Shown here: one piece after another, positions 1 through 7,499 of the stretch
Numbering within the stretch: position 1 is the stretch's first letter
Layout: each line of letters begins with the position of its first letter
From: Anaerolineales bacterium
Lineage (GTDB): Bacteria; Chloroflexota; Anaerolineae; 4572-78; J111
NCBI GenBank assembly: GCA_012032575.1
Contig: JAAUSP010000340.1
Coordinates: 1 to 8,028, forward strand
Length of the DNA stretch: 8,028 nt
Reading direction: 5' to 3'
Program-made: the position numbers and the translations under genes
Notes under the pieces: generated by a model
The model's database searches: none
What the model saw: the letters and a program-made list of their open reading frames with translations, nothing else
What the model was told of the DNA's origin: nothing

Positions 1-1654
1 GGGCGTCATCCCACACGATCCCTGGGCTTCGTTGAGCAGGTCGTCCAGTTTGGCCGGGTCGTTGGTCAGGGCGGCTTCGGAGACCAGCTCGTCTACGGCG
101 GGATTGGCGTAAGAGGTGCGCGATTCGGTGTTTTCCGATTTGAAGAGGAAGGTGAGCATCAGCACCGGGTCCAGCGCGTCGGCGGACCAGCCCTGAAAGA
201 AGGCGTCAAAGGGCGACTCTTTGCCCTTGCGGTTTTCGGTGTTGAAGGTGGCCCATTCGCCCTGCTCAAACTTTACGTTAATGCCCACATCTTGCATATA
301 GGCGGCAATGGCCTGACCGACCTGATCGTCGTTGGGGTAGCGCCCCGCGCCGAGAGCAAAGATAATTTCCTCACCGGCATAGCCTGCTTCGGCCAAAAGA
401 GCCTTGGCCTTTTTCGGGTCATACTCGTAAGCCAGGTCACTGCGGGCGCTGCGCAGGGAAGGCGGCAGCGGGCTTTTGGCGACCACGGCAATATCCTGGA
501 GAATGGTGTCTGCGATGGTTTGTTTGTCAATGGCATAATTGAGAGCCTGGCGTATTTGGGTTGTCCAGCGGAGGACGGTCATTGCGCATGGATACGTAGA
601 CCAGCCGCGCGGTCGGCGCGGTGGTCACCGTCGCGTTGGCTGAATCATTAATTTGGGTCAGCATTTCCGGCGAAACGGCGTTGATCATCTGCACTTCGCC
701 GGCCAGCAGCGCAGCCAGGCGGGTGCCGGCTTCGGGGATAATCCGGGCGGTCACACGCTGGAAATTACTCTTGTCGCCCCAGTAATCGTCGTTGCGCTCC
801 ATGACAAACTGCTGGCTGGGGGTAAATTCGACAAATTTATAGGGACCGGTACCGTTGGGGCTGGTGTCCATCTCCGGGGTTTCGGCGTATTGGGGGTCCA
901 CCATGTCCAGCAGGGTTAAGCGCCAGAGCAGGCTGGGGGTGGGGGCCACGGTGACGATGTCTACCGTGTACTCGTCAACTACTTTGGCCTCTTTGACCAG
1001 GTCTACCAGGGCGAAGTTCATCCAGGCCGGGAAGTTGGGGTCCAACACTTTGTCCAGACTGTATTTGACTGCTTCGGCGTTGAAAGGATTGCCGTTGTGA
1101 AAGGTGACGCCCTGGCGCAGGTTGAAGCGCATGGTGGTGTCATCCACCTGCTCCCACGACTCGGCCAGGAGCGGATAGAGCTGCATGCCGTCGTCAAACC
1201 AGACCAGTGGTTCGTAGATGTGGCGTAACAGGCTAAAACTGGCCGCCGAACCTTCTTTGCGGATGTCAAGCGCCCCGATATCCTGGGCAATGGCTACCAC
1301 CAGTTCCTGATCGCTGGAAGCGGCCTGCGCGGCGGCGGACTGCTGCAACATGGCCTCGACCTCGCCGCTGGCCGGAATGCACAACTTCCAGCCGGGTTCG
1401 ATAACGTTGACGTTATCAACTGTGGCGTAGCTGCTATCGGCAGCAGCTTTGGCATTGGTGGCGTCGGCAATGGCCTGGTAGGCGGTCACATCGCCATAGA
1501 CCTTTTCGGCAATCTTCGAGAGCCAGTCGTCGGCCTGAACCACCACATCACTTTCGCAGGCAATCTCACTCTGGGCCAGCGCTTGCAGGGGCGACAGGCT
1601 CAGGATGAGCGACAATAACATCATCAGACTGACACTATTAATTATTTTTTTCAT
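1..1654 (-). CDS. ABC transporter substrate-binding protein, family 5, with N-terminal LysM-like segment (partial, frameshifted)
   Basis: This is the extracytoplasmic solute receptor of a peptide-type ABC importer. Residues 1-28 form a signal peptide (KK start, hydrophobic core, ALAQ end) without a clear lipobox Cys. Residues about 33-93 resemble LysM (VVVQADDWLSKIAEKVYGD, later IEPGWKLCIP) and are bracketed by Cys33 and Cys92. The family 5 domain starts near residue 118 and shows LLAESWEQVDD, LRQGVTFHNGNPF and GTGPYKF. The ATG at 1654 has a strong GGAGGAGA six bases upstream. The frame is lost after PLDNP (about 553-560; net -2 or +1) and resumes in another frame with IRQALNYAIDKQTIAD, continuing to about position 22. 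There a second shift (one base missing in the CCC at 20-22) leads to IVWDDA. The C-terminus lies beyond the left edge. About 550 residues are visible, most of a typical family member. Family is certain; ligand is unknown. Confidence 0.9.
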
Positions 1655-1660
1655 CGGTAG

Positions 1661-1668
1661 TCTCCTCC
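1661..1668 (-). promoter_or_regulatory. Ribosome binding site of the substrate-binding protein gene
   Basis: GGAGGAGA on the minus strand lies six bases before the ATG at 1654. It is the strongest Shine-Dalgarno match in the window and fixes that start. Confidence 0.8.
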
Positions 1669-1674
1669 ATTGAA

Positions 1675-1702
1675 ACTATAAATGAAACGACATCGTTTTA
1701 AA
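1675..1702 (-). promoter_or_regulatory. Possible promoter with palindromic operator for the substrate-binding protein gene
   Basis: Reading the minus strand, a -10-like TATAGT (1675-1680) lies 16 bases after a weak -35-like TTTAAA (1697-1702). The spacer region holds a perfect inverted repeat, AAACGA-2-TCGTTT (1685-1698). Transcription from here would give a very short leader carrying the Shine-Dalgarno sequence. A repressor bound between -35 and -10 would block the polymerase, which is a common arrangement. The boxes are seen in the sequence; their function is inferred. Confidence 0.35.
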
Positions 1703-1815
1703 TTTTTACCGGCGTCAATGACCGCCTGGTCGAGTTGTACTAAGGTTAGGCCATAAACAAATCCTTTCTGGTTTACCTCAACAAAGATACTTTCGCAGCG
1801 TGCTTGACTGCCTGA

Positions 1816-1844
1816 ATAATAGAACGCCGGATGGGACTTAACAA
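1816..1844 (-). promoter_or_regulatory. Alternative sigma70-like promoter upstream of the substrate-binding protein gene
   Basis: On the minus strand TTGTTA (1839-1844) is followed after exactly 17 bases by TATTAT (1816-1821). It is a better box match than the proximal candidate, but would leave a leader of about 150 bases that includes the inverted repeat at 1685-1698. It lies just downstream of the LLM gene stop, in the only large gap of the window. Chance matches of this quality are not rare. Confidence 0.3.
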
Positions 1845-1893
1845 GACCCAAATGTATCACTTTAAGGATCAACCCGTATCAAAACTTGCCTGC

Positions 1894-2776
1894 CTATTTC
1901 TGAAAGACGGGTATGACTTCAGCCGCAAACCGCTCCAGTTGCGCCAGGATATCCTCGCTGGTTTGATGTTTGAAATAGCAGATCAGATATTCCAGACCGG
2001 CCTCGACATAAGCTTCGATGCGCTCGATAATCGCTGCGGTTGAGCCGGCGATGGGCCAGACATTATTATCCTCAGCCGCCGGACTATGACCCGCTATGGC
2101 GATGTGGCCGCGCATGCTGACAGTGATAGGGCGCTCACCGGCCCACTGGCGCAGTTTAGCCACGCCCTCGGCCAACGCCTCCGGTTCCACGTTGGTCGGA
2201 TGCCAGCCATCGCCCCATTGAACCGCCCGGCGAATGGCCGCCTCGGATTTGCCGCCGACATAAATCGGAACGCCTCCGGCCTGGATGGGCTTCGGCTCGA
2301 ACATGGTCTCGCTGAAGTTGATCCATTGGCCGGCAAAGGTGGGCTGTTCCTCGACCCAGAGGGTCCGGATCACCTGGAGCCACTCGTCGGCAATGCGTCC
2401 GCGCTGTTTGAAGTCGGTTCGCAGAAAGCCGTACTCCTCCTCGATCCAGCCCACGCCAACCCCCAACAGCGCCCGCCCGCCGGAGAGCTGGTCAATCGCT
2501 GCTACCTGCTTGGCCACCAGGATCGGGTCTCGCTGCGGCAGCACAATAACCGATGTAGCCAGGGTAATCCGTTCGGTGACGCCGGCCAGATAACCCAGCG
2601 TTACCAGCGCTTCGATCAAATTGCCATACGGGTTGCCGTATTTCCGGGGAACCAGCAGGTGATCAGTGGTCCAGACCGAATCATAACCGGCAGCTTCAGC
2701 CGCCCGTGCCACCTGGAGGATTGCCTGGGGTGAGGTGGCCAGGCCGTAGTTGGGCAAACAAAACCCCGAATTTCAT
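1894..2776 (-). CDS. LLM-class (luciferase-like) F420-dependent-type oxidoreductase, frameshifted near the start
   Basis: This is a TIM-barrel oxidoreductase of the bacterial luciferase-like family, closest by recall to the F420-dependent Rv2161c-type group; reaction and substrate are unknown. Visible marks are LPNYG at the N-terminus, GYDSVWTTDHL, the ITLATSVIVLPQRDP strand, AAIDQLSGGRALLGVGVGW followed by EEEYGFL, FEPKPIQAGGVPIYVGG, and GDGWHP. The uninterrupted frame begins only at a TTG (2757), already inside the first strand. An ATG at 2774-2776 with GAGGG seven bases upstream begins MKFG. Removing one base (from the C4 at 2764-2767 or the A3 at 2756-2758) joins it to LPNYG, giving MKFGFCLPNYG or MKFGVLLPNYG, the usual family start. 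The restored protein is about 293 residues, normal for the family. It follows the M24 gene by 51 bases. F420 rather than FMN as cofactor is an inference. Confidence 0.88.
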
Positions 2777-2783
2777 CACGTTA

Positions 2784-2799
2784 CCCTCGTTACCTCCTT
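2784..2799 (-). promoter_or_regulatory. Ribosome binding region of the LLM oxidoreductase gene
   Basis: Two purine-rich matches precede the ATG at 2776 on the minus strand: GAGGG (2784-2788, spacer 7) and AAGGAGGT (2792-2799, spacer 15). The first is better placed and the second is the stronger match. Their presence supports the start at 2776 rather than the in-frame TTG at 2757. Confidence 0.6.
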
Positions 2800-2827
2800 G
2801 AGTTTTCTCTTTTATCCGTATAAATTG

Positions 2828-3955
2828 TCAGTGAATAACAATCATCTCCCGCGTATAAAGTGTCAGCGACTCTGCTCCACTTTCCGTGACCAGAATATCG
2901 TCCTCAATGTGGATGGGCAGATCTTTATATCCCCCCCGGATAAAACAGCCTGGGTCCAGCGTAAAAATCATGCCCGGCTCCAGCGGAGTTCGATTACCTT
3001 CCTCCACCAAGGGGGCCTCGTGTACCGGCCCCAAACCTACCCCGTGGCCCACCTTCCACACCTGAGTGTAACCATGTTTAGCCATATAGTTAGCGCAGAC
3101 CCGATGAACTTCCTCAGCCGGCAAACCGGGCTTGATGATCGCCAACGTTGCCTCATAGGCCTCAACCGTCACCCGGTAGAGGCGCTCCGCTTCTGCGCTG
3201 GGTTGACCCATGAAGATCATACGCGCCGTGTCGGAACTATAACCTCCGCATTTACCGGCGATATCAATGTCAACTATATCACCGGGCTGAAACCGCCGCC
3301 TGGACCAGTCGCGAAAGTGACCGCTGACACCCATTGTCTCAGAGCCAGCCGCTAACATAGCTTGGGTAATTTCCAGGCCAACTTCATACTCAGGCCGTCC
3401 CGCCCGAATCGACTCCCGGGCCTGGGTAAAACCGGCTACGCAAAAATCATTCGCCCGGCGCAGCAGTTCGATTTCCTGGGCGTCTTTGACCATTCGCAAA
3501 CGGGCGATTATGTTCTCACCGCTGGTTACATGTGTCCTTGGCGCAGCCGTTCGAATCAACTCGCTGTCGCCAAACCACATGTTATCCTGTACCCCTACCT
3601 GTCCTCCGGCCAGCCCCCTCTCTTTCAGTACATCACCCAATAACCCTGCCGGAGGCTGGCCGTCCATATAGGTGCGCACATCTTTGATCCACGAGCCGCC
3701 TTTGGCCTCATAAATTGCATAGTGCATCTCGCTGATAATCAGCGTTGGTTCACCCTCGGCCGGCACAATCAGGGCCGATAACCAGACCGGCCAGCCGCCT
3801 TCATAAGCACTGTAGCCGGTAAAGTAGCGCATATTCGGCCCGGCCACCAGGTAGAGTCCATCAAGCCGGTGAGTCCTTAGCAGTTTTTGGGCCTGCCGGA
3901 CGCGACCCTCATAGTCATGGTCTAAAGATAAATTAGTCATAATCCCGGTCATCAT
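2828..3955 (-). CDS. M24 family metallopeptidase (Xaa-Pro aminopeptidase/creatinase-like)
   Basis: This is a cytoplasmic pita-bread-fold hydrolase of 375 residues with the creatinase/prolidase N-terminal domain (about 15-145, including YLVAGPNMRYFTGYSAYEGG). The M24 catalytic domain starts around residue 155 (LRMVKDAQEIELLRRA). Dinuclear metal ligands can be placed at Asp231 (DIDIAG), Asp242 (SDTAR), His304 (GHGVG) and Glu351 (HIEDD); His312 (VHEAP) matches the second active-site His. The fourth ligand position, normally Glu in a T-[IL]-E-P-G motif, is Asp334 (TLDPG). It is the only complete gene here with no frame break. The start overlaps the hyuB stop by 23 bases, which suggests translational coupling; the ATG at 3940 is an alternative that shortens the overlap to 8 bases. 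In this context it probably cleaves an N-terminal residue or amide from an imported compound. A ring- or amide-opening hydrolase (creatinase or ectoine hydrolase type) is an alternative. Confidence 0.93.
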   Translation of the reverse strand: MMTGIMTNLSLDHDYEGRVRQAQKLLRTHRLDGLYLVAGPNMRYFTGYSAYEGGWPVWLSALIVPAEGEPTLIISEMHYAIYEAKGGSWIKDVRTYMDGQPPAGLLGDVLKERGLAGGQVGVQDNMWFGDSELIRTAAPRTHVTSGENIIARLRMVKDAQEIELLRRANDFCVAGFTQARESIRAGRPEYEVGLEITQAMLAAGSETMGVSGHFRDWSRRRFQPGDIVDIDIAGKCGGYSSDTARMIFMGQPSAEAERLYRVTVEAYEATLAIIKPGLPAEEVHRVCANYMAKHGYTQVWKVGHGVGLGPVHEAPLVEEGNRTPLEPGMIFTLDPGCFIRGGYKDLPIHIEDDILVTESGAESLTLYTREMIVIH

Positions 3956-5711
3956 CCCACCACCATTCTTTCGGTCTTTTACGTGGACGGCGCGGCGAAG
4001 CCTCTTTTGGCTGGGCGTCCACTTGTAACCATTGACGCAGCTTCACCGGCAGACTATATTCTTTTTCCGCCGCCTCACGACTGATATAGCCGTCGGCTAA
4101 ATCCTCCATCACCCGCTCCACCGGCCGATCCTGCGGCGAGCCATATCCCCCCCCGCCGCCGCTCGCCACCCGAAAAATCGTCCCGGCTCTAAGCGGCAGG
4201 TGATTGACCTTCAGCATCCGCTGGGCTTGCTCTGTGTCCGGCTGCACGATAACCTCAGGCACAGCCCCAGCCTTACCCCCAAATAGGCCCCAGGCCGGCG
4301 TGCGGGTCCGGTCGAACCACAAACTCAGAAAAACATGGTCTTCGGTCAGCTCATATTCACGGATTACATTCAGTCCGCCGCGCTGCCAACCTGGGCCGCC
4401 ACTATCCTGGCCCAGGGCGTAGCGCCGGATACGCAGCGGAAATTTATTCTCCATGCTCTCAACCGGAAAGTTGCGAAAATCTCCCGCCGCCGAGTGAATA
4501 ACGGCGTTTTCCCCATCCATCTGAGCATTAGCCCCCCAACCGCCAGCCGTCGCTTCGCCCCAGGCCGCCCGAATGCGGCCATCCGGCCAGCGCTGAACCA
4601 TGATGACATTCCAGGCGTCGCCCGGGCAGGCCCGCAGCCACTTGTTCCGGCAAAGCTAGAGCCAAAGCCCGAATGATCAAATCTACCAGGAGCATCGTGT
4701 GGGTCCCGTATTGCAAACATGCGGCTGGTTCTTCCGCCGCAAAGATAGACCCCGGTTCCACTTCGATCTTTAAAGCGCGAAAACTGCCGCCGGTCACTCC
4801 CAGATCGGGCCGGATTAAAAAATTTATAAGCCAACCGCACCGCCGATAGAGTCTGAGCCAGGCCACAGTTGGTGCAGGCAGCCCGCTGTCGGCTGGAGCC
4901 GTGGGTATCCACGATCATTTCATCTCCATGTACCGTTACCTTAACCCTGATCGGAATTGGCTCATCAGACAGAAAATCGTTGTCCTGATAGCCTTCAGCC
5001 GTATAGACGCCGTTGGGAATGGCGGTAATCGCGACCCGCTCTAAAGCTTCGGTGGTGGCAAAAACGGCGCGCATGCTGGTTCGGATAGTTTCGAGACCAA
5101 AACGCTCAATCAATTCACTATAACGCCGCTCGCCGATGCGGCAGGCAGCAATCTGCGCATGCATATCCCCCTTGAGTGAGACAGGCAGGCGGCTGTTACG
5201 GGCGATAATATCTATGATTTCTTCGCGCAGATGACCCCGGTCGGCCAGTTTGACTACCCCCAGACGCAAACCCTCCTGGTAAATCTCGGTGCTATCCACC
5301 GCGTAAGCAGCATCTTTACCGCCCAGGTCGCGCCAGTGGGCGCGGGTGACGGCAAAACCGACAACCTGCTGCTGATACACTACTGGCGACAAAATATCCA
5401 CATCATTCAGATGCGAGCCGGTCAGGTAAGGGTCATTCAAAATATAAACATCTCCGTCACAAAAATGAGCCAGACCAACCTGGTCAATAACCACTTGGAC
5501 CACCTCATTCAACGCGCCCAAAAAGAAAGGCAGGCCCGGCGCCTGGGCCAGTAGTTGAGCCTTTTCGTCAAAACAAAGCTACACTGCAATCCTTCATTTC
5601 GTAGATGACCGGCGAAAAGGCACTGCGCCAGAGTGTGGTACGCATATCCTCAGCGGCCGCGAGAAAAGCGTTGCGAATGATTTCGGTGGTGACAGGGTCA
5701 ATGGTGGTCAA
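3933..5711 (-). CDS. hyuB: Hydantoinase B / 5-oxoprolinase family subunit (HyuB), with three frameshifts
   Basis: In characterised systems HyuB works with HyuA in ATP-dependent opening of hydantoin, N-methylhydantoin or 5-oxoproline rings. The N-terminus shows DPVTTEIIRNAFLAAAEDM and RSAFSPVIYEMKDCSVALF, then NDPY (about 92-95), GSHLNDVD, and AHWRDLGG (about 124-131). The C-terminus has SGGGGGYGSPQDRP and the ISREAAEKEY tail motif, ending in a basic then acidic tail. The reading frame breaks three times, each repaired by removing one base: A4 at 5570-5573 (ALF to DEKAQ), A6 at 4817-4822 (LAYKF to LIRPDLG) and CCC at 4621-4623 (GLPG to DAWNVIMVQRW). The restored protein is about 591 residues, at the long end of the family. 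The likely start is a TTG at 5709-5711 with GAGGAG five bases upstream, since no ATG precedes the conserved DPVTTE. It lies ten bases after the racemase gene. No HyuA is visible in the window. Confidence 0.9.
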
Positions 5712-5716
5712 AATTT

Positions 5717-5722
5717 CTCCTC
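5717..5722 (-). promoter_or_regulatory. Ribosome binding site supporting a TTG start for hyuB
   Basis: GAGGAG on the minus strand touches the TAG stop of the racemase gene and lies five bases before TTG (5709-5711). No ATG or GTG between this site and the conserved DPVTTE could serve, so this site decides the start. Confidence 0.6.
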
Positions 5723-6488
5723 TAGCAGGTGCTGGATTGGCGCACCGTGTCGGCCAGAATTTCAGCCACGCGCAGTGGCCCGATGCCCGGATCAATCACC
5801 GGCACGCCCAATTCCCCGGCCAGCGGGCCAAGCATCCCGGTCCAAAAGGTACAGCCACAGTAAACCGCTCCGGCCCCATGCTCCCGGATCGCTTTTTTGG
5901 CGGCTTGGGCAACTTCGTGCGCACCGACTGGCGGTGACACTCCAGAATGACCTGCCGAGCCTGGTTGGGGTCTTTAGCCATCAACTCTTGCAAATACTCA
6001 TCCGGCGGATATTCTACGTCCACATAACCTATCCAGGCAATACGTCGCTCCATGCCGTAGGCATAAGCCAGGTCTTCATACAGGATATGGGCAGCGTCAA
6101 ATCCGGCAGGGATAAGCACGGCGACCCGCTGCCGCAGCAGCGCTGCCAGGTAGAGACCGGCCTCTAAAGGGGCAGTGACGGGAATATTGACCGTCCGCTT
6201 GGCCATATCTAACCCCGGATCGGCGCTGCAACCGATGATGGCCGCGTCGAAACCTTCCTGCTCGGCCTCCATCAAGAGACGATACATCTCGCCCTGCGAG
6301 AGCGGAATGTAGGGTGGATAGGTGCTGCCGGTACGGGCAATGCTCACTCGACCGGCAACATCCTCCCCCAGCGGCAAATGTTTCACTACAATTTCGGTCT
6401 CGGGCCGGGCGGCCTGACTGAGAATCCGGTGGAAGTAGTCATTCCAAATGCCGGTCTCCTCCGGATTAAGGTAGAGTATTTTGGACAT
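5722..6488 (-). CDS. Asp/Glu/hydantoin racemase family protein, one frameshift
   Basis: The family comprises cofactor-independent racemases and isomerases that use two Cys as acid and base. Both can be seen: Cys87 in FDAAIIGCSADPGLD, which matches the hydantoin racemase motif, and a second at about residue 213 in VYCGCTFWTG. The frame breaks after ILECHRQ at about 5924-5928. Adding one base restores GAHEVAQAAKKAIREHGAG and the second Cys, and the gene ends with a TAG at 5722. The restored length is about 255 residues, typical of hydantoin racemases. The ATG at 6488 has ACGGAGGT five bases upstream. Its place directly ahead of hyuB supports a role in racemising hydantoins or the amino acid product. 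Maleate isomerase and aspartate/glutamate racemase belong to the same superfamily and cannot be excluded. Family confidence is high; substrate confidence is low. Confidence 0.88.
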
Positions 6489-7484
6489 TTTTGACCTCCG
6501 TCATCAATCCCATTTGAATATCTTCGGCCCGCCAGCAGCGGACACGGTGGCCAGGCGCAAGTTCCCGCAGTTCCTGCCGCTCTTCGGCGCAGCGAGGCTG
6601 GGCAAACGGGCAGCGCGAATACAGCCGGCAGCCCACATAGTCCGCCGATAAAGCCAGTACCTCGCCCTTAAGTTGCATGGCCGCCTGCTGCTTTCGACGC
6701 TGTCCAACCAGGGTCGCAGCCAGTAACCGCGCGTATAAGGGTGCAGCGGCTGGTTAAAAAGATTTTCTACCTGTCCTTCTTCAACAATCTGCCCCAGATA
6801 CATCACCAGTACCCGGTTGGCCATTGAACGGACCAGACGCAGATCATGAGTCACCAGCACGTAACTGAGATATTGCTCCTGCTGCAAATCGAGTAATAAA
6901 TTGACAATCTGGCCGCGAATGGACATATCCAGGGCTGAAGTCGGCTCATCGAGAAAAACCAGGTCTGGCTGCGAGGCAATCGCCCGGGCAATACCCACGC
7001 GCTGCAACTGGCCCCCGCTCATCTGACGCGGATACAGGTTAGCAAAACGGCTTTCCAGCTTGACATGATCCAGCAGCTTAACCACCTCAGCCCGGCGTTC
7101 GGTCTCGCTCAAATCAGGGCGCAGGCGCAGCGGTTCCAGCAAGGCTCGACCGATTCTCATCATGGGATTGAACGAACCAAGCGGATCCTGAAAAACCATC
7201 TGCAGGCGGCGGCGGTAGGGTCTAAATTGGCCCGGCGATAGATGCTGGACCTCCTGGCCCTGAAAGCGAATTGTACCCCCATCCGGGTTGACCAGCCGCA
7301 GCAGGCAGCGGCCAATGGTAGATTTACCACAACCACTTTCCCCTACCAGGGCCAGTGTTTCTCCCCGGCTCACCTGAAAGGAGACGTTTGCTACGGCCAG
7401 CAAGATATCGCGTCGAAACAGACCCCGCCGGACCGGGTAAGTTTTGAACAGCTCTTTGACTTCGAGCAAGTAAGAATCTACCAT
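6466..7484 (-). CDS. Oligopeptide/dipeptide ABC transporter ATP-binding protein, OppF/DppF type, frameshifted near the C-terminus
   Basis: This is one of the two cytoplasmic ATPases that power a peptide-family importer. Walker A is GESGCGKST (48-56), the Q-loop Gln is at about 99 (VFQDP), the signature is MSGGQ (155-159), Walker B is LVFLDE (175-180) and the switch His is His213 (VTHD). After HPYTR (252) the literal frame turns to unrelated sequence and stops at 6504. Adding one base in the CG-rich run at 6727-6733 restores HPYTRALLAATLVGQRR and the C-terminal oligopeptide-binding region with its four Cys (VGCRLYSRC, PRC, RVRCW). The restored protein of about 339 residues ends at 6466, overlapping the racemase start by 23 bases. 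The ATG at 7484 follows the OppD-type stop by 15 bases with no Shine-Dalgarno sequence, and an in-frame TAG lies three codons upstream, so translation probably depends on coupling to the preceding gene. Confidence 0.92.
6494..6499 (-). promoter_or_regulatory. Ribosome binding site of the racemase gene
   Basis: GGAGGT on the minus strand lies five bases before the ATG at 6488, inside the restored 3' end of the upstream ATPase gene. This fits translational coupling and confirms the racemase start. Confidence 0.7.
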
Positions 7485-7499
7485 TGATAACTATAACAA

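Noticed and set aside
273..536. Minus-strand open frame of 87 codons within the SBP gene
   Set aside because: The conserved SBP sequence (NYAIDKQTIAD onward) runs in a different frame over the same bases.
1651..1872. Minus-strand open frame of 73 codons in the gap before the SBP gene
   Set aside because: It has no recognisable motif or convincing ribosome site, and it covers the candidate promoters. A small gene or remnant cannot be excluded.
2086..2733. Plus-strand open frame of 215 codons
   Set aside because: It lies antisense to the LLM oxidoreductase gene, shows no recognisable domain, and is explained by the high GC of that gene.
2750..3355. Plus-strand open frame of 201 codons
   Set aside because: It runs antisense to the M24 peptidase gene, which has clear family motifs; the plus-strand translation has none.
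4147..4154. Run of eight C (G8 in the coding strand) as a phase-variation switch in hyuB
   Set aside because: It encodes the conserved Gly-rich GGGGGYG motif and is in frame; nothing suggests switching, and hyuB enzymes are not typical phase-variable genes.
4817..4822. Programmed frameshift or transcript slippage at the six-base A/T run in hyuB
   Set aside because: The same gene has two other frame breaks at sites without slippery features, and neighbouring genes show similar breaks, so sequence error is simpler.
6504..6733. The literal C-terminus of the OppF-type protein as a novel domain
   Set aside because: One added base restores the normal HPYTRALLAA motif and the four-Cys tail, so the literal sequence is a frameshift product.
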